A stretch of 12,835 bases of DNA from Microbacteriaceae bacterium (GTDB lineage Bacteria; Actinomycetota; Actinomycetes; Actinomycetales; Microbacteriaceae): NCBI GenBank assembly GCA_947486475.1, contig CANKTR010000018.1:1-12835 (forward strand), in the 5' to 3' direction. The notes beneath the pieces were generated by a model. It did no database searches. It worked only from the letters and a program-made list of their open reading frames with translations, and was not told the origin of the DNA. The translations under genes were made by a program, and so were the position numbers. Of this stretch, positions 1-7,224 are shown piece by piece; position 1 is the first letter of the stretch; every line of letters starts with the position of its first letter.

Positions 1-1014
1 CTCGGGTCGACCATCGCGGTCGTTTCCCTGTTCGCCTTTTCGCTCATTCGAAAATTCACGGTCGGCCGAGGCGGACGAGGACGACCAACCATCATCGCCG
101 AGTACGGACCGCCGCCCGGGGTGTCGCTTCACACCGCCGCGGCGCTTCTCAACAAACCGGCGAAAGCATTCGCGGCCGCTGTGGTCGATTTGGCTGTGCG
201 CGGTGTCATCGTCGTCGAAGAATTCGACCCACCGGGCTTCGGCAAACAGGCGTGGGCGGTGAGGCTCATCACGAGCCCCGCCGAATCCGACCGAGAATTT
301 GTCTCGGCACTGCTCGGTGATAACCCAGCCATCGACGCGCGGGCCACCGTATCGAAACCATCGAGCACGATGACCAGCCGCGTCCTGGCGGTCGCGACTC
401 GCGCGACCAAGGAACTCGTCTCCCTCGGGCTGCGACGAACGCCGTCACAACGCGGGCTCTTCGCCACCCTGACCGTCCTCGTGACCGGCGCGAATAACGT
501 GACCAGCGCGGGGCTACTGATCGACGGGCGGGGCGTTGGGTTCGCGCTCTCCACGCTTTTCGGTGGGTTCATTCTCGGTGTCGTGAGTCTTTACGCGTTG
601 ACCCACTCGCCGCTCACCGACGAGGGCGTCGAGATGCGCGACCACATCGCCGGACTCGACCTCTACATCCGGGTCGCCGAAACCGACCGTCTTCGTGTGT
701 TGCAGTCACCAGAGGGCGCTCTGCGCAAGCCGGTCGACACCTCCGACTCACGGACCGTCCTTCACCTCTATGAATTGGTTTTGCCGTGGGCGATCCTGCT
801 TGGTCGCGAGAAGGACTGGTCGCGCGTGCTCGAAGTCGCCTACGACAACGATTCGCCGGCCTGGTACCTCGGTACCGCGCCTTTCACCGCGGCATCGTTC
901 GGCAGTTCGCTCTCGTCGTTCTCGTCATCGGCCTCGGCGTCCTCTGCCGGAGGCTCGAGTGGGGGAGGATCCGCCGGCGGTGGCGGTGGCGGCGGGGGCG
1001 GCGGAGGCGTCTAA
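1..1014 (+). CDS. DUF2207 domain membrane protein, C-terminal part
   Basis: The reading frame is open from base 1 to the TAA at 1012-1014, so the 5' end lies outside the window. The visible 337 codons start in a hydrophobic segment (residues 4-16 as seen here) and then read AEYGPPPGVSLHTAAALL and AVVDLAVRGVIVVEEF, the pattern of the cytoplasmic half of DUF2207 proteins. A second hydrophobic stretch lies around 550-605, followed by the ALTHSPLTDEGVEMRDHIAGL and YIRVAETDRL block typical of the family. The tail is Ser-rich and then almost pure glycine ending in Val, also typical. DUF2207 proteins are predicted membrane proteins of unknown function, usually with an extracytoplasmic beta-rich domain that would lie upstream here. 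A decayed copy of the glycine tail lies 214 bp downstream. No terminator is visible after the stop. Family call is confident; biochemical role unknown. Confidence 0.88.
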   Translation, partial: LGSTIAVVSLFAFSLIRKFTVGRGGRGRPTIIAEYGPPPGVSLHTAAALLNKPAKAFAAAVVDLAVRGVIVVEEFDPPGFGKQAWAVRLITSPAESDREFVSALLGDNPAIDARATVSKPSSTMTSRVLAVATRATKELVSLGLRRTPSQRGLFATLTVLVTGANNVTSAGLLIDGRGVGFALSTLFGGFILGVVSLYALTHSPLTDEGVEMRDHIAGLDLYIRVAETDRLRVLQSPEGALRKPVDTSDSRTVLHLYELVLPWAILLGREKDWSRVLEVAYDNDSPAWYLGTAPFTAASFGSSLSSFSSSASASSAGGSSGGGSAGGGGGGGGGGGV

Positions 1015-1302
1015 CTACGTCACAGCCTGATTCGGCCCGCCACGGGTAAATCAAACCTTCAGCTCTGCAAACGTCCTCAACATTACGTTTTTGGAAACCA
1101 TTTGCTCGAGAAATCGTGTTACTGGAAACAAGATTCGTCAATCCAGCAAATTTTTGCGGAACACCGCGTTTTGTCACCGGGAACGTCGAAAAAACCCGAA
1201 ACGGTTTCCAAAAACGTCATGGGCCGTCGGAGGCGACGGGGGGGCGGATCCGGTGGTGACGGTGGCGGTGGCGGTGGTGGCGGTGGCGGCGGCGGAGTCT
1301 GA
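948..1302 (+). repeat. Duplicated glycine-tail sequence (copy A 948-1014, decayed copy B 1228-1302)
   Basis: The last ~67 bp of the DUF2207 gene (948-1014) recur at 1228-1302. Both begin CGGAGGC, both contain a G-run followed by GGATCCG, both continue as GGT/GGC repeats and both end with GTCT and a stop codon (GTCTAA, GTCTGA). The reading register is the same: GGGSAG then glycines then V-stop in copy A, GGGSGGD then glycines then V-stop in copy B. Copy B has no usable gene body. It is preceded directly by the 133-bp palindromic element. It looks like the relic of a tandem DUF2207 paralogue or of a local duplication. Confidence 0.7.
1085..1217. repeat. 133-bp imperfect palindromic element, copy 1 (four 15-bp sites)
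   Basis: The outer ends are a perfect 15-bp inverted repeat: ACGTTTTTGGAAACC at 1085-1099 and its reverse complement at 1203-1217. Degenerate versions lie inside at 1116-1130 (GTGTTACTGGAAACA, direct) and at 1172-1186 (reads ACGTTCCCGGTGACA on the minus strand). The two left sites start 31 bp apart and so do the two right sites. The same length and site offsets recur at 12075-12207. The 16-bp gaps between sites do not pair with each other, arguing against a simple RNA hairpin. No flanking target-site duplication is visible. It may be a MITE-like relic or a multi-site protein-binding element. Confidence 0.8.
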
Positions 1303-1346
1303 CCCCCGAGTGTTCCGCCACGTCGAGCGCTCCGCGATTTCTGCGC

Positions 1347-1352
1347 TAAACT
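1347..1352 (+). promoter_or_regulatory. Possible -10 box for the helicase gene
   Basis: TAAACT, 95 bp before the helicase ORF and followed by GAAACC. The same hexamer occurs before the DUF4190 gene (8244-8249) and, on the minus strand, before the redoxin gene (8947-8942). No recognisable -35 box lies 16-18 bp upstream. Confidence 0.3.
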
Positions 1353-1446
1353 GAAACCAACGCCCGCCGCGAATCCGCGACGTTCAGGGCAAACTCTTCA
1401 CCCTCGCAGTTCAGGGCTTCGGCCACTTCGATGGGGTTGTGTAATC

Positions 1447-1452
1447 AAGGAG
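1447..1452 (+). promoter_or_regulatory. Ribosome binding site of the helicase gene
   Basis: AAGGAG four bases before the ATG at 1457. It fixes this start among several in-frame possibilities. Confidence 0.75.
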
Positions 1453-1456
1453 AACA

Positions 1457-3568
1457 ATGGCCCAGACCGGCCGAAGCAAGACGAACACTCGTTCGAAACG
1501 TCGTCGTCCCCTCGACGAAGAGGGCATCATCCCGATCCTCGCGCGCGCCGTGCGCGAGGTGGAAAACGCGGTCAACCGCGACGGCAAGGTCAATGCGTCG
1601 AACCGCACCAAGTTCCACGCGGCGGGCCTGCTCATTCGTGAAGAGAAGCAGCGCATCGACGAGGACAAAAAGATTCCGCAGAAGGAACGCGAAGACATCA
1701 ACAAGCGCCTGGACGGCCTCGCGATGATCATGGTGAAGGCTCTCGCGCGCGACCAGTCGCTCGGAGCGCTTCTCGACCCGAACGCCCCCGTTTCGCAGGC
1801 GACCCAGAAACTCAAGCGCGACATGCTGTTGGCGTCCGGTGCCGAGCTCGACATCGATGACATCCTCATTGTCGACGATTCGCCCGCCGCGTCCCTGGAG
1901 GATTCGAGCAAGTCGGTTCTGCCACAAAGCGTCCGTCGCGCTGAGCTCGCAAACCCGTTCCTTCCGCCCGTCTATGCGCCAAACCCGCGCGTGACCGGGC
2001 GCCTGCAGAACTGGGAACTCATCGAACCGCTGTTCCGCGCGTTTGAGCAGGGCGGCCAGGCCGCCAGTATGGATTTGCCCGAAGCGAAGTCGCTCGAAAC
2101 GCCCGGCGATCTCGACCTCATGCGTCACCAGGCGCGTTTCGTCGAATCCGCCAAGGCGGGTCACCGTGCGTATCTTCTTGCCGACGAGCCCGGCCTGGGC
2201 AAGACCGCACAGGCGCTTCTTGCCGCCGAGGCGACGGGTTCGTTCCCGCTGCTCGTCGTCGTCCCGAACGTCGTCAAGCGCAACTGGGAACGCGAAGTCG
2301 AACGCTGGATCCCGCATCGCGCCTCGTCGGTCATTCACGGCGACGGAGACGACCTCGACGCCTTCTCGGACGTCATCATTATTAACTACGACATTCTCGA
2401 TCGCCATGCGGGCTGGGCGAGCCGTTTCGGTTTCACCGGCATGGTCGTCGACGAGGCGCACTTCATCAAGAACCGCGAGTCACAGCGTTCGATGAACGTT
2501 CAGCGCATCGCCACCGCGATTCGCGGTCGTCACGGCAATCCGCTCATGATCGCCTTGACAGGAACGCCGCTCATCAACGAGGTCGAAGACTTCCGCATGA
2601 TCTGGAAGTTCCTCGGCTGGATCGATGACGACAAGCCACTCACGGCGCTCATGGCGTCGCTCGAGGGGCTCGAGATGACCCCGGCGGATTCGGGTTTCTT
2701 CCCCGAGGCGCGCCAGTGCGTCATCGACATGGGAATCGTTCGCCGCCGCAAGGCTGACGTTGCCAAGGACATCCCGGCGCGACGCGTGGCGGATATTCCC
2801 GTCGAACTCGATGACGAAATTGGTCGGTCGATTCGCGATTCCGAGATGGCGCTGATGAAGCGACTGCTCGAGCGCTACGACCGCATCATCGCGGGTCGCG
2901 GCGATCGCCCCACGGGTATCGACGCGGACATCGTTCGTCTCGTCGCAAATTCCGAGGTCGAGGAATCCAAGAATTCGACCGCGCAAGACAATGTTTTTGC
3001 GATGGTGCGCCGCATCGGCCAGGCCAAAGCGACCCTCGCGGCCGACTACACCGTGCACCTCGCAAACAGCGTCGGCAAGGTCGTGTTCTTTGCCAAGCAC
3101 ATCGACGTCATGGATGCCGCTGAAGAGCACTTTGCCAAAGCGGGCTTTAAGACGACCTCGATTCGCGGCAATCAATCAGCGGCCGCGCGAACCAAAGCGA
3201 TCGACGACTTCATGAACGACCCAGACGTCAAGGTCATCGTGTGTTCGCTCACCGCAGCGGGTGTGGGAATTAACCTGCAGGTCGCGTCCAACGTGGTTCT
3301 CTCGGAACTGTCGTGGACGAGCGCCGAGCAGACGCAGGCCATTGATCGCGTTCACCGTATCGGTCAGGAATTGCCGGTCACCGCGTGGCGCATCATCGCG
3401 GCCCAGACGATCGACTCGCGAATCGCCGACCTCATTGATTCCAAGGCGGGTATCGCGGCTCGGGCACTCGACGGTGACGACAGTGAACTCGAACAGAGCA
3501 TTTCCGTGCAGATGGCCGCGCTGATCGCGTTGCTCACGGACGCTCTCGAACAGCGTCTCGCGGCTTAG
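1457..3568 (+). CDS. SNF2-family DEAD/DEAH-box helicase
   Basis: A 703-residue superfamily 2 ATPase of the SNF2 type, expected to translocate on duplex DNA rather than unwind it. Residue positions of the motifs: motif I DEPGLGKT 243-250 (Walker lysine K249), motif II DEAH 332-335, motif III LTGTP 367-371, motif V region SLTAAGVGINL from 597, motif VI QAIDRVHRIGQ ending at 637. The order and spacing are those of SMARCAL1/HepA-like SNF2 proteins. The first ~200 residues carry a basic N-terminus (KTNTRSKRRR) and a predicted helical, charged region without a domain I recognise. No nuclease, methyltransferase or zinc finger is fused, and no restriction or phage gene adjoins, so its pathway (repair, remodelling, defence) is open. 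The start is supported by AAGGAG. Its TAG overlaps the TAA of the convergent zinc-ribbon gene. Confidence 0.93.
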   Translation: MAQTGRSKTNTRSKRRRPLDEEGIIPILARAVREVENAVNRDGKVNASNRTKFHAAGLLIREEKQRIDEDKKIPQKEREDINKRLDGLAMIMVKALARDQSLGALLDPNAPVSQATQKLKRDMLLASGAELDIDDILIVDDSPAASLEDSSKSVLPQSVRRAELANPFLPPVYAPNPRVTGRLQNWELIEPLFRAFEQGGQAASMDLPEAKSLETPGDLDLMRHQARFVESAKAGHRAYLLADEPGLGKTAQALLAAEATGSFPLLVVVPNVVKRNWEREVERWIPHRASSVIHGDGDDLDAFSDVIIINYDILDRHAGWASRFGFTGMVVDEAHFIKNRESQRSMNVQRIATAIRGRHGNPLMIALTGTPLINEVEDFRMIWKFLGWIDDDKPLTALMASLEGLEMTPADSGFFPEARQCVIDMGIVRRRKADVAKDIPARRVADIPVELDDEIGRSIRDSEMALMKRLLERYDRIIAGRGDRPTGIDADIVRLVANSEVEESKNSTAQDNVFAMVRRIGQAKATLAADYTVHLANSVGKVVFFAKHIDVMDAAEEHFAKAGFKTTSIRGNQSAAARTKAIDDFMNDPDVKVIVCSLTAAGVGINLQVASNVVLSELSWTSAEQTQAIDRVHRIGQELPVTAWRIIAAQTIDSRIADLIDSKAGIAARALDGDDSELEQSISVQMAALIALLTDALEQRLAA

Positions 3569-3768
3569 ACCTCGCCGAATTCGTGGCCGCAGTCGCGGCA
3601 GCGATACGCCGGGTTGTCGTCGTGAATTATGCACCCGCCGAGGGCGATGGTGCCCTCAAATTCCGCGAGTTGCATCTCGTGGCTCGGCAATCCGTAGAGA
3701 ATTTCGAGTGGATTCGTCGCGGTACACGACGGGCACGAGACGTTTTCGGGTTTGTCAAACAGTGTCAA
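3565..3768 (-). CDS. Small zinc-ribbon protein
   Basis: A 67-residue protein with two CxxC pairs, C12-x2-C15 and C57-x2-C60, and a central EILYGLPS...GTIALGGC segment (C46). The pattern of two knuckles with YGLP and LGGC between them resembles a widespread actinobacterial family of small hypothetical proteins. A Zn(II)-binding fold is inferred; no function is known to me. I place the start at TTG 3768-3766 because GGAAGGA ends five bases before it. An upstream in-frame TTG at 3786 would add six residues but lies ahead of that site. It runs in the same direction as, and 60 bp after, the Pr6Pr membrane protein gene, so co-transcription is possible. Its stop overlaps the helicase stop tail-to-tail. 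Confidence 0.75.
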   Translation of the reverse strand: MTLFDKPENVSCPSCTATNPLEILYGLPSHEMQLAEFEGTIALGGCIIHDDNPAYRCRDCGHEFGEV

Positions 3769-3828
3769 GGTGGTCCTTCCGGCCAAGGTGAACGCTCACG
3801 AGGCTAAAGGTCACCACCGACACGAAAC

Positions 3829-4554
3829 TCAGTTTCGGGCGCGATCCACCCCGCCGGTCGGGAACACGCGCGCCTGAACCCGGCTAATCGCGATGGCGAT
3901 CGCACAGTTTGCGAGTGTGAAGGCGGCGATTGCGGCGACGTACATCGCGACTCCGGGGACGCCCATCTCGGCGGGATTGAGGAAGAAGTAGGCGAACCAG
4001 CCGTCACCGACGAGCCCCCGTGCCAGCGACCCGGCAACCCACGCCAGCGGGAAAATCGCGCAAATCACGAGCGTTCCCCATCGAAGGCGAGCGCGGCCGG
4101 GCATGAGCAGCCATTCGACCGCGATGAAGATCGGCCCCCAGATGTGTTGGATGTCGCCAGGGAAACTGAAGGTCGAGACGTATCCGTCGCCCGAGTCGAG
4201 TCCCGCGAGGAGGACGTTGTAGATGACGCCGACGACGATCGCGTAGGACACAATGCTCACGCGCATCACCGTGTACCAGCGCGGGTCGTTGGTTCGGGTC
4301 AGCGCGATGATTCCGCCCATCAGCAGAACGACGATGTTGATGATGCAGGTCTGAATCGTGAAGAACTGGAAATAGTGTGATGGGTCAAAGATGCCTTGAA
4401 TCAGACGGTCGGCGATATTGACCGCGAGAGCGATGGCAATCGCGAACGAGAACGCGATGTTGAGCACGCCGAGGCTGCGCCGAAGTGCGAGTGTCAACCC
4501 GACCGGACCTCGTCCCCGCGAATCGGGCGTGGGGGAATTGAACAGAGTTGTCAT
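3829..4554 (-). CDS. Pr6Pr-family six-helix membrane protein
   Basis: 241 residues with six hydrophobic segments, roughly 29-49, 64-85, 96-117, 137-150, 158-176 and 200-223. Landmarks are YFQFFTIQTCIIN (61-73) before helix 2, SYAIVVGVIYNVLLAG in helix 3, H137 in QHIWGPIFIAVEWLLM and GDGWFAYFFLNP (183-194) before helix 6. This fits the Pr6Pr / FAR-17a/AIG1-like group of integral membrane proteins found in many actinobacteria. Some eukaryotic AIG1-type relatives hydrolyse fatty-acid esters of hydroxy fatty acids; I do not infer that reaction here. Start ATG at 4554 is preceded by AAGGA about nine bases upstream. The gene is divergent from the Nudix gene, with 79 bp between them. Family fairly confident, function unknown. 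Confidence 0.75.
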   Translation of the reverse strand: MTTLFNSPTPDSRGRGPVGLTLALRRSLGVLNIAFSFAIAIALAVNIADRLIQGIFDPSHYFQFFTIQTCIINIVVLLMGGIIALTRTNDPRWYTVMRVSIVSYAIVVGVIYNVLLAGLDSGDGYVSTFSFPGDIQHIWGPIFIAVEWLLMPGRARLRWGTLVICAIFPLAWVAGSLARGLVGDGWFAYFFLNPAEMGVPGVAMYVAAIAAFTLANCAIAIAISRVQARVFPTGGVDRARN

Positions 4555-4621
4555 CGTTGACGTCCTTGAATTTCTCGACAGTAACGGGGCAGTGCCTCTA
4601 ACGTATCGTGTTCGCGCGCCC

Positions 4622-4627
4622 TAGTGT
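4622..4627 (+). promoter_or_regulatory. Possible -10 box giving a leaderless Nudix mRNA
   Basis: TAGTGT, then six bases, then the GTG start at 4634, which places the expected transcription start at or next to the start codon. No Shine-Dalgarno lies before the GTG. No clear -35 is seen. Confidence 0.45.
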
Positions 4628-4633
4628 TGGACC

Positions 4634-5107
4634 GTGTACGACGTCTGTGTGGTCTATCTGTTGCGGGAACGCGCGATCGACGGCCGAATCGTGACCGAGG
4701 TGCTGTTGGGCGAGAAACTCACGGGCCTCGGCGTCGGAAAGTTCGTCGGTGCGGGCGGCAAACTCGAGCCGGGTGAGAGCGGCCGGGCGGCCGCGGTCCG
4801 CGAGGTCGCGGAAGAACTGGGTGTCGAGGTCGCGGCGAGAGACCTCGACGCCATCAGCGACATCACCTATCCGTTCGTCGACAAACCCGAGTGGAGCCAG
4901 CGCTCGTTCGGGTTCATCACCCGCACCTGGGCGGGAACGCCGACCGCGAGCGACGAACTGGCACCGCGCTGGTTCGCGCTCGGTGACATCCCGTTCGACC
5001 GCATGTGGGCCGACGCGCGCCTGTGGCTACCCCGCGCTCTGGCGGGGGAGTTCGTCAACGCGACCTATTCTTTTCGCGCGGACGGCTCGATGGCCGACTC
5101 GGCCTGA
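4634..5107 (+). CDS. Nudix hydrolase, MutT/MTH1-like
   Basis: 157 residues with a complete Nudix box Gx5Ex7REUxEExGU at 42-64: G42, E48, R56, E57, E60, E61, G63. The catalytic metal-binding glutamates are all present. The stretch KFVGAGGKLEPGE before and into the box resembles MTH1-type 8-oxo-dGTP diphosphatases, as does a W-containing C-terminal half (RWFALGDIPFDRMWADARLWLP). It probably hydrolyses a nucleoside triphosphate or related diphosphate; oxidised purine nucleotides are the best guess, but Nudix substrates cannot be fixed from sequence. The GTG at 4634 is the first in-frame start. It lacks an upstream Shine-Dalgarno and has a TAGTGT box six bases ahead. The 3' end overlaps the convergent surface-protein gene by 43 bp. 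Confidence 0.88.
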   Translation: MYDVCVVYLLRERAIDGRIVTEVLLGEKLTGLGVGKFVGAGGKLEPGESGRAAAVREVAEELGVEVAARDLDAISDITYPFVDKPEWSQRSFGFITRTWAGTPTASDELAPRWFALGDIPFDRMWADARLWLPRALAGEFVNATYSFRADGSMADSA

Positions 5108-6303
5108 ACCTTGCGGCGCTTCGGACGAAGGAAGATCGCCGCGATAACCACGAGCCCACCGAGCACAGCCCAGATGATCGCGTTGGGGTCGCCGCCGGTC
5201 GACGCGAGGCCCTCTTCCGGCGTCGCCGTGTCGAGAGCGGTGAAGCCGACTCCCGTTTCGGCTGAATAATGCAGTGCCGTAGTAACGGTTTTCGCACGAC
5301 TAAGGTCGAGGGACTCATCGAGGTCCGCGATCAACATGGTGGCCAGGTAATAGCCGTCGCGCGGCGCAACCCCGGCGCCCACCAATTCAAAGGCAACCGG
5401 GCCAGTGAAGGGGTCGTCTTCGGTAAATTCCAGGGTTTCGGTGGTGCCCGATACTGCCGCTGCGAACATATTGACGAACCAAATGTCTCCGATAGGCGCA
5501 CCAGCAAGTCCCTCGGGATAGTCCACGGCCGTGATGTCGACGTCACCCATGTATGCCAACCCGATCATAGAGCCTTCCGAGGTGAAGCCCGCATCAATCT
5601 CGCTCGTGAAATCCTCGGGGAAGTTCAGGAACCCGCTCACGCCGTTCTCGATGTCGTTCTGCCCCGACGCACTCGGTGCAGACATTTCCATAAAGCCCGG
5701 ATACACCCCTTGCGCCACGGTCAAATCGAGGCCTTCAAAGGTTTGGTTGCTGTCCTCGTTAGGGTCGGTAATCACGGCGGACGTAATATCGGTGTCGCAC
5801 GAGACCGCAATCGTCACGGGCAGGAACAAGTCGTAGGGCGCGGAGTTCGGCCCGAGGTCGTCAAAACTATAGTCAAGGTCAGCAATGAAGCCGGAAGCAG
5901 ATCCGTCGTATTCGGCGTGGACGGTTGCGCCGGTGACCGTGTAAACGTCCATGTCGGCGGGGTCGATGACCGAGAGGTCGAGATCCCACGGCGCCATATC
6001 TAGGAACGGATCGTCAGAGTAATGGATCGCCAATCCGCGTGTTTCGGCAATGTCGAAAAACTTCTCGTCCGAATACATTCCGTGAAATGCCACGAGCGAC
6101 GCCCCAACCGGTCCGTCGTACGTGATGGTGATGCCTTGGCCGACAGAGTCCTGGGTAACGCCCAGTGCAACCGGCCCGAGCCCGTCGCACTCGCCGACTC
6201 CCGCCGGGTCGGCCACATCGATACCCGACAGAGAACAACCGCTCAGCGCGATGGTGAGCGCGGCGATGCCGGCGACAGCGAACGATTTGTAGGTTACGGA
6301 CAT
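5065..6303 (-). CDS. Putative lipoprotein with C-terminal LAxTG sorting signal
   Basis: 412 residues. The N-terminus MSVTYKSFAVAG...ALSGC is a signal peptide with lipobox LSGC and a candidate lipidated C23. The body is acidic, rich in Gly, Asp and Thr, and predicted to be extracytoplasmic; I recognise no catalytic domain. The C-terminus has LASTG at 366-370, a hydrophobic helix (about 375-392) and a basic segment RPKRRK, which together form a sorting signal of the LAxTG kind used by class E sortases of high-G+C Gram-positives. No sortase gene is in the window. The ATG at 6303 has GAAAGG seven bases upstream. The 3' end overlaps the Nudix gene by 43 bp. Having both a lipobox and a sorting signal is unusual and is discussed as a finding. 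Function unknown. Confidence 0.75.
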   Translation of the reverse strand: MSVTYKSFAVAGIAALTIALSGCSLSGIDVADPAGVGECDGLGPVALGVTQDSVGQGITITYDGPVGASLVAFHGMYSDEKFFDIAETRGLAIHYSDDPFLDMAPWDLDLSVIDPADMDVYTVTGATVHAEYDGSASGFIADLDYSFDDLGPNSAPYDLFLPVTIAVSCDTDITSAVITDPNEDSNQTFEGLDLTVAQGVYPGFMEMSAPSASGQNDIENGVSGFLNFPEDFTSEIDAGFTSEGSMIGLAYMGDVDITAVDYPEGLAGAPIGDIWFVNMFAAAVSGTTETLEFTEDDPFTGPVAFELVGAGVAPRDGYYLATMLIADLDESLDLSRAKTVTTALHYSAETGVGFTALDTATPEEGLASTGGDPNAIIWAVLGGLVVIAAIFLRPKRRKVQAESAIEPSARKE

Positions 6304-6317
6304 GCCGAACCTTTCGA

Positions 6318-6331
6318 TTGGGTTAGCCCAA
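6318..6331. promoter_or_regulatory. Palindrome TTGGGTTAGCCCAA upstream of the surface-protein gene
   Basis: Arms of five bases (TTGGG/CCCAA) around a TTAG centre, 15 bp before the ATG at 6303 and just ahead of its ribosome binding site. It may be an operator or a small mRNA hairpin. One copy only, so support is limited. Confidence 0.3.
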
Positions 6332-6363
6332 CTCTAGCGGTCAGCGACGAAAACTCATCGCTG

Positions 6364-7173
6364 CTAATAGACGTACAAGTCGCCGCTCTTCAGCCTCGCG
6401 GGGTAATCGGTTGAATACACCTTCTGCCGCGGGCAGGTCGTGAGCACCGCCTGCATCGCAATCTTTTCGTCCGGCGTCACCCACAAGCGATACGCGCGCT
6501 TGACCGAGATCTGTCGCGCCACATATGCGCACTGATAGTTGCGCCTCGGCGGCAACCACCACGACGCATCCGAGTCGCTCTTGCGACTGTTCATCGGCCC
6601 GTCCACCGCCTGCAGATTGAGAGGGTCGTTCGCGAGGGCGACGCGCATCTCGTAGGACAGTTTGTTGGCTCCGGTCATCCACGCGTTGTGCAGGGCGACG
6701 ACGTGATCGACCTGGACGGCGAGCGACGTGGTCTGTCCTCGCGTGAAATTGATGCGTTTTCCCGTGTACTTGTCGCGGATGACCCCGGCGTACACCAAAC
6801 ACCCGTCCGTGCGTGTGACTCTCGAGAAATCGCGAAGCAGGATGTCGTTGCGGGTGTCACACCCGTTGACGTCCACATCGATCCACGCCTCGCCGAACTT
6901 CCCCTCACGGTCGTACCCCGCCCCCGCCGTCATCCCTCGGACCTTCAGGCCATTGAGAGCCTTCATCGCCGAGCCCGGCTTGGCCGGAATGTCGGGTGCT
7001 TCGTCGGTTGGGGTCGGTTCGGGTGTGGGAGCCGGGGTCTCGCTGGTGGAACCGCCGCCGTCGTTCGACCAATCGATCGGCGGCGAATCGGGCACGAACG
7101 GCCCGACAATCGCGCCCACGACAAACAGGAAGGCGATGCCGCCGCACCCGAGGGAGGTTTTCGTTGAGGCCAC
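6364..7173 (-). CDS. Secreted or membrane-anchored HNH nuclease (DUF1524-type)
   Basis: 269 residues. A short N-terminus is followed by one hydrophobic segment (11-26), then a Ser/Thr/Pro linker (about 37-66) and a C-terminal nuclease domain. Family landmarks are GYDREGKFGEAWIDVDVNGC (86-105) with TRND next, C125, YTG (136-138), VDHVVALHNAW (155-165), NDPLNLQAV (182-190), MNSRKSD (194-200), WWLPP (205-209), C215 and C247. H157 is the likely general base, with N186 or N195 completing the His-Asn arrangement and D156 near the metal. This matches the extracellular HNH/DUF1524 family common in actinobacteria, likely a non-specific DNase for nutrient release or competitor DNA, but that role is inferred. 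The start is GTG 7173, with no clear Shine-Dalgarno and TACGCT six bases upstream. Confidence 0.88.
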   Translation of the reverse strand: MASTKTSLGCGGIAFLFVVGAIVGPFVPDSPPIDWSNDGGGSTSETPAPTPEPTPTDEAPDIPAKPGSAMKALNGLKVRGMTAGAGYDREGKFGEAWIDVDVNGCDTRNDILLRDFSRVTRTDGCLVYAGVIRDKYTGKRINFTRGQTTSLAVQVDHVVALHNAWMTGANKLSYEMRVALANDPLNLQAVDGPMNSRKSDSDASWWLPPRRNYQCAYVARQISVKRAYRLWVTPDEKIAMQAVLTTCPRQKVYSTDYPARLKSGDLYVY

Positions 7174-7179
7174 GTCTTC

Positions 7180-7185
7180 AGCGTA
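7180..7185 (-). promoter_or_regulatory. Possible -10 box, leaderless start of the secreted nuclease
   Basis: On the minus strand this reads TACGCT, followed by six bases and the GTG start at 7173. No Shine-Dalgarno is visible. No convincing -35 box. Confidence 0.35.
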
Positions 7186-7224
7186 TGCGGTGGGGGTGAC
7201 GCAACTTGGGTGATTCCATTCGAG

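Larger units (their letters stand above)
1015..1456. other. Gene-free region between the DUF2207 gene and the helicase
   Basis: This 442-bp stretch holds no convincing gene. It contains the 133-bp palindromic element (1085-1217), the decayed glycine-tail copy (1228-1302), a possible -10 box TAAACT (1347-1352) and the helicase ribosome binding site (1447-1452). The forward frame 1102-1302 is open, but its first part lies in the repeat element and its end is the relic tail, so I do not call it a gene. No rho-independent terminator with a U-run is visible unless the element itself folds as one. Confidence 0.7.

Noticed and set aside
1080..1225. Autonomous transposon
   Set aside because: No transposase ORF fits in 133 bp and no target-site duplication is visible at either copy; kept only as a repeat element.
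1102..1302. A 66-codon forward ORF ending in poly-glycine
   Set aside because: Its first part lies in the palindromic element and its end is a relic of the DUF2207 tail; no ribosome binding site or family features.
2180..2205. Degenerate Walker A in the helicase (DEPGLGKT instead of DEMGLGKT)
   Set aside because: The GKT core and all other motifs are intact; the proline is a tolerated variant.
1445..2461. Long minus-strand ORF (338 codons) opposite the helicase
   Set aside because: It mirrors helicase codons with G/C-rich third positions and shows no motifs of its own; same for 2480-3175 and 11086-12003 (minus).
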